Positions 43,631-53,376 of a stretch of DNA of 64,000 nt are shown piece by piece; within the stretch, counting starts at the first letter, position 1, and each line of letters begins with the position of its first letter. The notes under the pieces are model-generated. The model did no database searches, was not told the DNA's origin, and worked only from the letters and a program-made list of their open reading frames with translations. Both the position numbers and the translations under genes were made by a program. The stretch covers positions 1-64,000 of the forward strand of contig NZ_JAMXOC010000013.1 in NCBI RefSeq assembly GCF_024721265.1, written 5' to 3'. This DNA is from Ohessyouella blattaphilus. Lineage in GTDB: Bacteria; Bacillota; Clostridia; Lachnospirales; Lachnospiraceae.

Positions 43631-44476
43631 ATGAGCAGAGGAAAGAAGAAAGATAGAATTACAAGCATTTTTTTGGTAATTATGTTTTCCATTTTGGCAA
43701 TCCTAATTATCATACCCGTGTATACCATTTTTATTGCTAGCTTTAAGCCGGGCGGAGATTTGCTCCAATACGGCCTTAACTTAGGGATTGACTGGAGTCG
43801 GATGAGTCTGGATAATTACAAGCTCCTCTTTACCGGTCAGCACGATTATTGGCAATGGTTTTTTAACAGTATTATTCTAACGGTGATTACGGTGGTTCTA
43901 ACCTTACTTGTCAGTGCCTTTGTCGGGTATGGGTTTGCTGCCTACGAATTTAAAGGCAGGAATGTGCTCTTTGTCATCGTTTTAATTATCCTTTCCGTTC
44001 CCTTTGAAGTGGTGATGCTGCCTTTATATAAGCAGATGTCTTCTTGGGGCTTAATGGATAGCTATGTGGCGGTGGTATTGCCGTTTTTGGCGCACGCGTC
44101 CACCATCTTTTTCTTCCGTCAGTATCTTTTAGGGATTCCCAAATCCTTACTTGAGGCCGGCAGAATTGATGGGGCTACAGAATACGGAATATTTTTACGC
44201 CTGGTGGTGCCGATTATGAAACCGGCATTTGCAGCCATGGCGATCTTAAACGGAATGAACGCATGGAATAATTATTTATGGCCGCTACTAGTGGTTCGCT
44301 CTTCTGATAAGTATACTCTGACCTTAGGTCTTAATACGCTTATCAATCCTTATGGAGACAACTATAGCCTATTAGTGGTTGGTGCCTTCTTCTCCATCGT
44401 CCCGATTTTTATTCTCTTTGTGTGTTTCCAGAAGTATTTTATTGAAGGCATGACTGCAGGTGCGGTTAAAGAATAG
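43631..44476 (+). CDS. ABC sugar permease, MalG type
   Basis: Second membrane subunit, 281 residues, six helices, EAA motif LEAGRIDGATEYGIFLRLVV followed by PIMKPA. It starts directly after the stop of the MalF-type gene with AAGGAGG in that gene's end. It completes the importer with the lipoprotein. Confidence 0.92.
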   Translation: MSRGKKKDRITSIFLVIMFSILAILIIIPVYTIFIASFKPGGDLLQYGLNLGIDWSRMSLDNYKLLFTGQHDYWQWFFNSIILTVITVVLTLLVSAFVGYGFAAYEFKGRNVLFVIVLIILSVPFEVVMLPLYKQMSSWGLMDSYVAVVLPFLAHASTIFFFRQYLLGIPKSLLEAGRIDGATEYGIFLRLVVPIMKPAFAAMAILNGMNAWNNYLWPLLVVRSSDKYTLTLGLNTLINPYGDNYSLLVVGAFFSIVPIFILFVCFQKYFIEGMTAGAVKE

Positions 44477-46009
<1,533 letters not shown>

Positions 46010-46010
46010 T

Positions 46011-46970
46011 ATGAATAGTAAAGACAATACACCTTTTATTACACAAAGAGCGGATCCATATATCTATAAAGAGGACGGGCGGTATTATTTTACCGCCTCT
46101 GTTCCTACCTATGACCGAATTGTACTTAGAGGGGCAAAGACTATAAGCGGCCTTAAGACGGCAGAAGAAAAGACCCTTTGGGTTAAGCATGAAAGCGGAC
46201 CTCAGAGCGAACACGTCTGGGCGCCGGAAATACATAAGATTGAAGATGCTTGGTATATCTACTACGCTGCCGGAGATAAAGACGATGTCTGGGAAATCAG
46301 ACCCTACGTCTTAAAATGCCTAGGGCCTGATCCCTTAGAAGACGAATGGGTAGAAATGGGTATGCTAAAGAGCGCCCCCGGGGATGACTTCTCTTTTAAA
46401 GCCTTCTCCTTAGACGCGACGGTGTTTTCCTATAAAGGCGAGCATTACGTGATTTGGGCAGAGAAAACAGGGGTCGGAAAGATGATTTCCAACCTTTATA
46501 TTGCCAGGTTAGCAGCGCCCAATCGCTTGGCGACGGCTCAAGTGCTTCTCACCACGCCGGATTATGATTGGGAGAGAGTGGGCTTTTGGGTCAATGAAGG
46601 ACCGGCTATCTTAAAGCATAACGACCGCCTGTACCTAACATTTTCTGCCAGTGAGACGGGAACGAGCTACTGTATGGGGTTACTTACCCTTGAAGAAAAT
46701 GGCGACGTTCTCGATCCGAAGGCTTGGGTAAAGACGAGAGAACCAGTCCTTGTTACCGATGAGAAGAGACAGCTATACGGACCAGGTCATAATACATTTG
46801 TAAAGTCCGAAGATGATCAGGATGATTTGTGCGTGTATCACGTGCGCCAAGAGAAGGAAATCGCCGGAAATCCTCTCTACAATCCCAATCGCCACACGAT
46901 GATTATGAAAGTAGTTTATGATAAAGAAGGACGACCCGTTTTTTCCTTTGATAATAATCTAGAAATATAA
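46011..46970 (+). CDS. GH43 arabinofuranosidase/arabinanase-type hydrolase
   Basis: Cytoplasmic five-bladed beta-propeller of 319 residues. The acidic catalytic triad is seen in RADPYIY (D15 base), SLDATVF (Asp) and NEGPAIL (Glu acid). SEHVWAPEIH is the usual blade-1/2 motif. The protein lacks the extra C-terminal domain of larger GH43 members. It begins one base after the GH51 stop without a clear Shine-Dalgarno, so it is likely translated by coupling. Substrate: short alpha-arabino-oligosaccharides, inferred from context. Confidence 0.88.
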   Translation: MNSKDNTPFITQRADPYIYKEDGRYYFTASVPTYDRIVLRGAKTISGLKTAEEKTLWVKHESGPQSEHVWAPEIHKIEDAWYIYYAAGDKDDVWEIRPYVLKCLGPDPLEDEWVEMGMLKSAPGDDFSFKAFSLDATVFSYKGEHYVIWAEKTGVGKMISNLYIARLAAPNRLATAQVLLTTPDYDWERVGFWVNEGPAILKHNDRLYLTFSASETGTSYCMGLLTLEENGDVLDPKAWVKTREPVLVTDEKRQLYGPGHNTFVKSEDDQDDLCVYHVRQEKEIAGNPLYNPNRHTMIMKVVYDKEGRPVFSFDNNLEI

Positions 46971-46982
46971 TGAGGTAAGCGT

Positions 46983-48905
46983 ATGAATAAAATGCAGGCG
47001 GTGAATCTAAAGGATATTCAGATTCAGGATCCTTTCTGGTCAAAACACATAGAGCTTGTGGATAAAGAAATCATTCCCTATCAATGGGAGGCGATGAATG
47101 ACCGAGTTCCTGGAGCAGAGCCTTCTCGATGCTTGGAAAACTTTAAAATAGCTGCCGGCCTAAAGTCTGGTGTCTTTTATGGAGCTGTATTTCAGGATAC
47201 GGATATAGCCAAGTGGCTAGAAGCGGTAGGCTTCTCTCTTATTAATAAAAGGGATGAGGACTTAGAGCAAAGAGCAGATGAGGTAATTGAGTTAATCGGT
47301 AAGGCTCAGCAGGACGACGGCTACCTAGATACGTATTATATTATCCAGGCGAAGGAGAAGCGGTGGAGCAATCTTTGCGAAGGCCATGAGCTCTATATTG
47401 CTGGTCATATGATGGAGGCAGCGGTAGCGTACTACCAAGGCACAGGTAAGAAGCGGTTCTTAGAGATTGTCTGCAAAAACGCAGATCTGATTTGCCGTAC
47501 TTTCGGGACATCAGAAGGACAGATCAAAGGGTACCCTGGTCATCAAGAGGTGGAAATTGGTCTGATTAAGCTCTATCACGTAACCGGTGAAAGGAAATAT
47601 CTCGATCAGGCAAAATACTTTATCGATGCCAGAGGCGTCGGCGAAAACTATTTTCTTAAAGAGATGAGTGATCCTGATTTTCAGCATTTCTTTCCCGAGT
47701 TTGCAAATTACGATCCCTCGTATTCTCAGTCTCATCTACCGGTAAGGGAGCAAACGACGGCAGAAGGTCACGCCGTTCGCGCAACTTATATGTATACAGC
47801 AATGGCAGAATTGGCCTATGAATACCAAGACGAAGAGCTCTTAAACGCTTGTCAGACGCTGTGGGACAATCTGGTTAATAAGCGGATGTATCTTACTGGG
47901 GGGATCGGTTCGTCCGGTATCTTAGAGCGCTTTACCGTAGATTATGACTTACCAAATGACTACTGCTACTGTGAATCCTGTGCCTCCATTGGCCTGGCGA
48001 TGTTTGGTCAGCGAATGGCTCAGATTACACGGGAAGGGAAATACATGGATGTGGTAGAAAGAGCCCTTTATAATACCATCTTAGCGGGAGTTGCTCTCGA
48101 CGGGAAATCCTTTTTCTACGTCAATCCTTTAGAAGTTTGGCCGGATAGCTGTAAGGAGCGAACCTCCAAAGAACATGTAAAACCTATGCGTCAGAAATGG
48201 TTTGGAGTCGCTTGTTGTCCACCAAATATCGCCAGAACGTTAGCTTCTTTAGGACAATATATCTACTGTGTCGATAGTGAAAGTATTTATGTAAACTTAT
48301 TTATTTCTAACAAGACGAAGATAAGGCTTGAAAACAAAGAGGTGGGAATCGAACTTAACACTAGGTTTCCTAAGGAGAATAGCCTGCAAATCGCGATTTC
48401 AAATGTCCCAGTAAAGGGTGTAAACCTTGGAATCAGAATTCCCGATTACGCCCAGGATTACCAGGTGACGGAAGAGGGCAAGGTAGTAGAGGTCTGTAAG
48501 GAAAAGGGCTACGCCCTCCTAAATCTGAATGCTGACGGTGTCTTTGATATCTCTTTTAAAGCACCGGCGAGATTTATCAGAAGCAACGTGAAAGTGCGAG
48601 CTAATACTGGAAAGGTAGCCCTTGTCAGAGGCCCTCAGGTGTATTGCTTAGAGGAAGTGGATAACGGCGCCAATCTCTCAGCTCTTAAAGTGGATACGGA
48701 TAGTCAGATTGAGGAAGTGCCAGCGAGAGAGTTTGGCGGTAGCATCGAGCTTCGATGTAGAGGCAAAAGAATCCTCGAAGAGGCAGAAGAGCTTCTCTAT
48801 ACGACCAAACCGTTACAGTATAAAGAAGTGGAGATAAAAGCCATCCCCTATTCCTACTGGAATAATCGAGGACTAGGCGAGATGAGTGTTTGGCTCAGAA
48901 GATAA
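46983..48905 (+). CDS. GH127 beta-L-arabinofuranosidase
   Basis: Cytoplasmic zinc-dependent hydrolase of 640 residues (HypBA1-like). The metal/catalytic set is present: E331 and C333 in CYCESCAS and C411-C412 in ACCPPN, matching the Glu, Cys, Cys, Cys of characterised GH127, with the first of the CC pair as nucleophile. An (alpha/alpha)6 barrel (about 1-430) precedes beta domains. It acts on beta-linked arabinose, as in hydroxyproline-rich plant proteins (extensin) or pectin ends. It shows that the operon handles both anomers. Confidence 0.93.
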   Translation: MNKMQAVNLKDIQIQDPFWSKHIELVDKEIIPYQWEAMNDRVPGAEPSRCLENFKIAAGLKSGVFYGAVFQDTDIAKWLEAVGFSLINKRDEDLEQRADEVIELIGKAQQDDGYLDTYYIIQAKEKRWSNLCEGHELYIAGHMMEAAVAYYQGTGKKRFLEIVCKNADLICRTFGTSEGQIKGYPGHQEVEIGLIKLYHVTGERKYLDQAKYFIDARGVGENYFLKEMSDPDFQHFFPEFANYDPSYSQSHLPVREQTTAEGHAVRATYMYTAMAELAYEYQDEELLNACQTLWDNLVNKRMYLTGGIGSSGILERFTVDYDLPNDYCYCESCASIGLAMFGQRMAQITREGKYMDVVERALYNTILAGVALDGKSFFYVNPLEVWPDSCKERTSKEHVKPMRQKWFGVACCPPNIARTLASLGQYIYCVDSESIYVNLFISNKTKIRLENKEVGIELNTRFPKENSLQIAISNVPVKGVNLGIRIPDYAQDYQVTEEGKVVEVCKEKGYALLNLNADGVFDISFKAPARFIRSNVKVRANTGKVALVRGPQVYCLEEVDNGANLSALKVDTDSQIEEVPAREFGGSIELRCRGKRILEEAEELLYTTKPLQYKEVEIKAIPYSYWNNRGLGEMSVWLRR

Positions 48906-48936
48906 GAAAGGAGGCGTCTATGACGCCTCCTTTCTT
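48904..48936. terminator. Bidirectional terminator
   Basis: 15 bp perfect stem AAGAAAGGAGGCGTC (48904-48918) and GACGCCTCCTTTCTT (48922-48936) with a TAT loop. It separates the arabinan operon from the convergent sensor kinase gene. Confidence 0.85.
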
Positions 48937-48941
48937 AAAAG

Positions 48942-51458
48942 CTAAAAGCAATTATTTATTTTTTGAAGTAGCTCATCTACATTAATCGGCTTGGAGATAT
49001 GATCGTTCATACCAGCCTCTAGGCTGCGCTTAACGTCTTCAGAAAAGGCATTGGCCGTCATGGCGAGAATGGGAATCGTCTTCGCTCTAGGCTTGCCGCT
49101 TTCTCGAATCTGTCTTGTGGCTTCGTAACCGTCCATAACCGGCATTTGAATATCCATGAGAACGACGTCGTAACGATCGGGGTTCTGACAATACATCTCT
49201 AAGGCTTCGGCACCGTTGCTGGCGCAATCAATAGCGATTTCAGTAGGGTTAAGCAGGACCCGAATAATCTCCTGATTAATATCAATATCTTCAGCCATTA
49301 AGATGGTTTTGCCCTGCCAGTGGTAGCTAGGTTTTGTCTTATTGTTATTCGTAGATTTGGTCTCGCTGCCTCTCGTTAACTCGACAATGGTGTTAAAGAG
49401 AGAAGAGGGCAGCAGTGGTTTGGCTAAGTATCTAGTGATGCCAATCTCATTTGCCTGTGTCTTCATATCGCTCCAATCGGCTACCGAGATCATAATCACA
49501 ATCGTCTCTGGTGGGGCGATTCTTTGTATTTCCTTAGCGGTCTGGAGGCCGTCCATACCGGGCATTTTCCAGTCGATAAAGACGATATTGTAAGGGGTAT
49601 CGCTGGTTTCTACGACAGCTATCGCTTCTTTCCCGCTACTAGCGGTATCGCAGTGAATTTTAAAACCAGTAATAATCTGCTGACAGTACTCAAGGACATC
49701 GTAGCTATCATCTACCACGAGGATACGGGTGTTCTTTAAGTCTGGCAGTTCCATCGGCTCAACCACGTTGACATCGCCAAAAGCGATGGGAATCTCAAAG
49801 ATAAAACAAGACCCTTCGCCGATTGTACTCTCGACCCAGATATTACCTTCCATCAAATCGATGATTTTTCGGCAGATAGAAAGTCCCAGTCCGGTGCCGC
49901 CAAATTGTCTGGTGGTGCTACCATCAGCCTGCTCAAAAGGCTGAAAAAGTCGTTCCTGTTCGGAACTGTCGATACCAATTCCCGTATCTTTCACCTCTAC
50001 TCGTAAAAGCGTTGCTTGGTTGTCTCGCTGGATGAAGGACGTATGTAAAGTAATGCGGCCTTCTTCGGGAGTAAATTTCACGGCATTTGAAAGGAGATTA
50101 GTAATCACTTGATTAAGGTGGAGCTCGTCACTGATTAGATAGCGGTCACAGCTTACATCAAGGTGAAAGGTAAACTCCAAGTGCTTCTCATCTACACGTG
50201 GTTGAATCACAGTATAAATTCGCTTTAGCATTTTTTCAAAATCAAAGGGTGCAAGCACTAATTCCATCTTTCCGGATTCAATTTTGGAGAGATCGAGGAT
50301 ATCGTTGATTAGCCCTAGTAGCTGGTTCGAGGCCTGGCCGATTTTGGCAAGGCAGTACTTAACCCGCCCGGGGTCGGCAGCAGTCTTGGCGATTTCGGTC
50401 ATACCGATAATGGCGTTCATCGGCGTGCGTATCTCGTGACTCATCCGGGATAAGAAGTCGGTCTTGGCCTGATTGGCCTGCTCGGCTTCTTTGATAGCCT
50501 CTTCAAGATCTTTTTTAGCAGAATTCTTTTCAATTGTCGCTGACATTACGCTACCGATGGTTTGGAGCATGTGAAATTCACTATCGGTCCAGTAATGAGG
50601 CCCACTTCCGTAGTCAACGCCGAGAAATCCCCAGAACGTACCGTGACAGATAATAGGAAGGTCGGCAAAAGCGTGGACGCCACTCTCGCGCTGAATGCGG
50701 TAGGCCTCGCCAGAATAGGCGAAGGTATCATCAACGGCAATATACGGTCTGGTCGTCAGCTGAATAAACCCCTCGTCATCGTCGTTGTAGGGGATGTTTT
50801 GTAACAGGGGTTTCGTGGAGGTTACGCCCTCCTGACACCACTCATACAATACGCTATAAGTCCGATTTTCTAGGTCGTGACGAAAAACCGAGCAACGATC
50901 CACCTTCATGAAGGAACCCAACTCTTTTAAGGCGTAGGCAAAAAGCTCATCCAATGAGTCAGTACTTTTAGCAAAGACGGAGGATAAGCCCGCAATTAGT
51001 TTTTGCTGTGCAAGCTGAATGGATGCGTGTTGATCAATTGTGCGGTAGGAATCTCCGTAAAGTTCTTTTCGAATAGACCCAAGGTCGTGGGCACTGATTT
51101 GCCGAATGGTAATGCAAAAGCCGGTAAAAGTCTCTACTTGATAGGGAACTCCTTTAAATTGATGGAGGCCCGTAAGCGGATCGGCGTAAACGCTCTCAGC
51201 GGTCTTTTTGCGGTCTCGGCAATTAGCCCGTAGCAGTTGGAGAATTTCGGGGCGTGCATCCGTTGGCAGAAAGTTCTCAAAGGGAAGACCAACAAGGTTG
51301 CTGGGGAGAATCTCATCAAGGGCACTTTGACACTTGTGAACATAGCATATGTCAAAAGCCTTATTCGTGATAAATACCCAGTCGCAAGCCGCTTCGATAA
51401 TTGCAAGTTGATAATCAGGTAATTCTTTAAATTCTTTGATAGCAGCAGTTTTATGCAT
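48942..51458 (-). CDS. Hybrid sensor histidine kinase with two receiver domains
   Basis: Soluble hybrid kinase of 838 residues with no membrane helix. Order: a short PAS-like region (about 15-130), GAF (about 155-310), HisKA with FLSRMSHEIRTPMNAI and phospho-acceptor H341, HATPase (NLLSNAVKF, GTGLGLSI), receiver 1 with D629 (VFIDWKMPGMDG), receiver 2 with D769 (VLMDIQMPVMDG). No HPt domain or separate output regulator lies nearby, so a partner must be elsewhere. The GAF region (FADLPIICHGTFWGFLGVD) suggests sensing of an intracellular small molecule or redox state. Confidence 0.9.
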   Translation of the reverse strand: MHKTAAIKEFKELPDYQLAIIEAACDWVFITNKAFDICYVHKCQSALDEILPSNLVGLPFENFLPTDARPEILQLLRANCRDRKKTAESVYADPLTGLHQFKGVPYQVETFTGFCITIRQISAHDLGSIRKELYGDSYRTIDQHASIQLAQQKLIAGLSSVFAKSTDSLDELFAYALKELGSFMKVDRCSVFRHDLENRTYSVLYEWCQEGVTSTKPLLQNIPYNDDDEGFIQLTTRPYIAVDDTFAYSGEAYRIQRESGVHAFADLPIICHGTFWGFLGVDYGSGPHYWTDSEFHMLQTIGSVMSATIEKNSAKKDLEEAIKEAEQANQAKTDFLSRMSHEIRTPMNAIIGMTEIAKTAADPGRVKYCLAKIGQASNQLLGLINDILDLSKIESGKMELVLAPFDFEKMLKRIYTVIQPRVDEKHLEFTFHLDVSCDRYLISDELHLNQVITNLLSNAVKFTPEEGRITLHTSFIQRDNQATLLRVEVKDTGIGIDSSEQERLFQPFEQADGSTTRQFGGTGLGLSICRKIIDLMEGNIWVESTIGEGSCFIFEIPIAFGDVNVVEPMELPDLKNTRILVVDDSYDVLEYCQQIITGFKIHCDTASSGKEAIAVVETSDTPYNIVFIDWKMPGMDGLQTAKEIQRIAPPETIVIMISVADWSDMKTQANEIGITRYLAKPLLPSSLFNTIVELTRGSETKSTNNNKTKPSYHWQGKTILMAEDIDINQEIIRVLLNPTEIAIDCASNGAEALEMYCQNPDRYDVVLMDIQMPVMDGYEATRQIRESGKPRAKTIPILAMTANAFSEDVKRSLEAGMNDHISKPINVDELLQKINNCF

Positions 51459-51644
51459 TTTCTCTCTTCCTTAACATTAACCAAATATTTCGCATAAAAA
51501 GATACGATTACACTTATTTTAGCACTTTGCGAGATGTTCAACAACCAAAAACTAGATAAGAAACAGGGCTTTTTTATATATATTTCATAATTACTTCCAG
51601 GCGGTTATGTTAGAATTAAGGTAACATAAAGCGGAGGAAAAGAC

Positions 51645-52694
51645 ATGGAGGATTTCAGTGTATTTTTGTCAGAGGTATTAAAGAGCCCGGCGCTCTTAAT
51701 TACGGTGATTTTAACCCTTGCTGTTATCTTAGTAAATGGGTGGACAGATGCGCCCAATGCCATTGCTACGGCGGTTTCTACGAAAGCGATTGCCCCTAGA
51801 CCGGCCATTTTAATGGCGGCCGTATTTAACTTTCTTGGTATTCTAGTGATGACGACGATTAATAAGACGGTCGCCCAGACCATCTATAATATGGTAGACT
51901 TCGGCGAACAATCACATGAAGCGCTAATTGGCCTTTGTGCCGGAATGGTGGCGATTGTCGTGTGGGCGGTGGCGGCGTGGGCCTTTGGTATTCCCACCAG
52001 TGAAAGCCACGCTTTAATTGCCGGACTTACAGGAGCCGCTATTGCTATGCATAATTCTTTAGAGGGAGTGAATGGCCGCGAGTGGATAAAGGTAATTTAT
52101 GGGCTGCTACTATCTACATTCTTAGGATTTGTTATGGGCTATATCGTGGTGAAGATAGTTGCCTTCCTATTTAAAAGGGCGGATAGGCGGAAGACGAATT
52201 TCTTTTTTGGAAAAGCCCAAATTGGTAGTGCTGCAGCAATGGCTTTTATGCATGGAGCTCAGGATGGGCAGAAGTTTATGGGGGTCTTTCTCCTGGGAAT
52301 CGCCCTTAGCAAAGGGCAGATGGATAAGGCTAACTTCGATATTCCATTTTGGCTCATTGTGCTATGCTCGGCAGTCATGGGACTGGGAACCTCCATTGGC
52401 GGCTATCGCATTATTAAGGCGGTGGGGATGGATATGGTGAAGCTTGAGACGTATCAGGGCTTTTCGGCGGATCTTGCCGGAGCTGGGTGTTTGCTTATAT
52501 CTTCGCTAATTGGTTTGCCGGTATCGACGACGCATACGAAGACGACGGCGATTATGGGAGTAGGGGCAGCCAAAAGGATTCGCAGCGTTGACTGGAGCGT
52601 GGTTAAGGAAATGGTGATGACTTGGATTCTCACCTTCCCAGGATGTGGCTTGATTGGCTATCTTATTTCTAAGATATTTCTAATGATTTTCTGA
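51645..52694 (+). CDS. pit: Pit-family inorganic phosphate transporter
   Basis: Cation-coupled phosphate transporter of 349 residues with about ten helices. The duplicated family signature is present: VNGWTDAPNAIATAVSTK in the first half and FMHGAQDGQKFMG in the second, each with GxxDxxN/Q-type motif. PVSTTHTKTT lies near the C-terminal end. GGAGG precedes ATG 51645. It is followed by a PhoU-like gene, the usual partner. Confidence 0.93.
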   Translation: MEDFSVFLSEVLKSPALLITVILTLAVILVNGWTDAPNAIATAVSTKAIAPRPAILMAAVFNFLGILVMTTINKTVAQTIYNMVDFGEQSHEALIGLCAGMVAIVVWAVAAWAFGIPTSESHALIAGLTGAAIAMHNSLEGVNGREWIKVIYGLLLSTFLGFVMGYIVVKIVAFLFKRADRRKTNFFFGKAQIGSAAAMAFMHGAQDGQKFMGVFLLGIALSKGQMDKANFDIPFWLIVLCSAVMGLGTSIGGYRIIKAVGMDMVKLETYQGFSADLAGAGCLLISSLIGLPVSTTHTKTTAIMGVGAAKRIRSVDWSVVKEMVMTWILTFPGCGLIGYLISKIFLMIF

Positions 52695-52722
52695 TTGCTG
52701 AAGATGAAAGGACGTAAGAATT

Positions 52723-53343
52723 ATGGCAAAGAAGAAGGCACCGTATTTTGATGATTTTGTGGAAATGATGGAAGTTTCTATTCAAGCGGCTGGGTTTTTA
52801 CAAGCGACATTATTGGATTTTGACCCAGTGGAATTAGAAGAAAAGTGCGAAGAGATGCACGAGATTGAGAATAAAGGAGACTATCTTAAACATGAGATGA
52901 TGAACCGCCTTTTGAAGGAGTTTATCACACCGATTGACCGGGAAGATATTGTGGCCATGGCAGGTGGCCTTGACGATATCACCGATAAGATAGAGGATGT
53001 TTTGTTGCGGCTGCGGATGTATAATATTACGGAGATTCCGGAAGCAGCGAAGACGTATGCAGATATTATTGCTCGGGCCTGCGAGAAGCTTGGTGAGGCG
53101 ATGAAGGAATTCTCGAATTTCCGTAAATCAACCACTCTTCAAGGGTTGATTATTGAGATTAATTCGATTGAAGAAGAAGGGGACCGCTTATATGTGGAGA
53201 CAGTGAGTGGGCTTTTCCGGGAAGAGAAGAATCCCATTGCGATTACAGCGTGGAGTAAGCTTTTTGACTTGATGGAGGATTGCTGTGATTGCTGTGAGCA
53301 TGTAGCGGATGTGATTGAAGTGACGATGATGAAGAATAGTTAG
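52723..53343 (+). CDS. PhoU-like (DUF47) protein
   Basis: Cytoplasmic helical protein of 206 residues of the DUF47/PhoU-like group. The paired metal-binding patterns are EEMHEIENKGDYLKHE and EINSIEEEGDRLY (E-x2-E-x2-GD); LDDITDKIEDV is also typical. It probably regulates the Pit transporter 28 bases upstream. Confidence 0.92.
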   Translation: MAKKKAPYFDDFVEMMEVSIQAAGFLQATLLDFDPVELEEKCEEMHEIENKGDYLKHEMMNRLLKEFITPIDREDIVAMAGGLDDITDKIEDVLLRLRMYNITEIPEAAKTYADIIARACEKLGEAMKEFSNFRKSTTLQGLIIEINSIEEEGDRLYVETVSGLFREEKNPIAITAWSKLFDLMEDCCDCCEHVADVIEVTMMKNS

Positions 53344-53376
53344 AGGGGAGAATCACTCTGAAAGAAGGCGAAAAGA

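Noticed and set aside
51134-51544. A 136-codon minus-strand frame overlapping the start of the sensor kinase
   Set aside because: It is in another frame of the kinase gene, with low-complexity basic composition and no domain.
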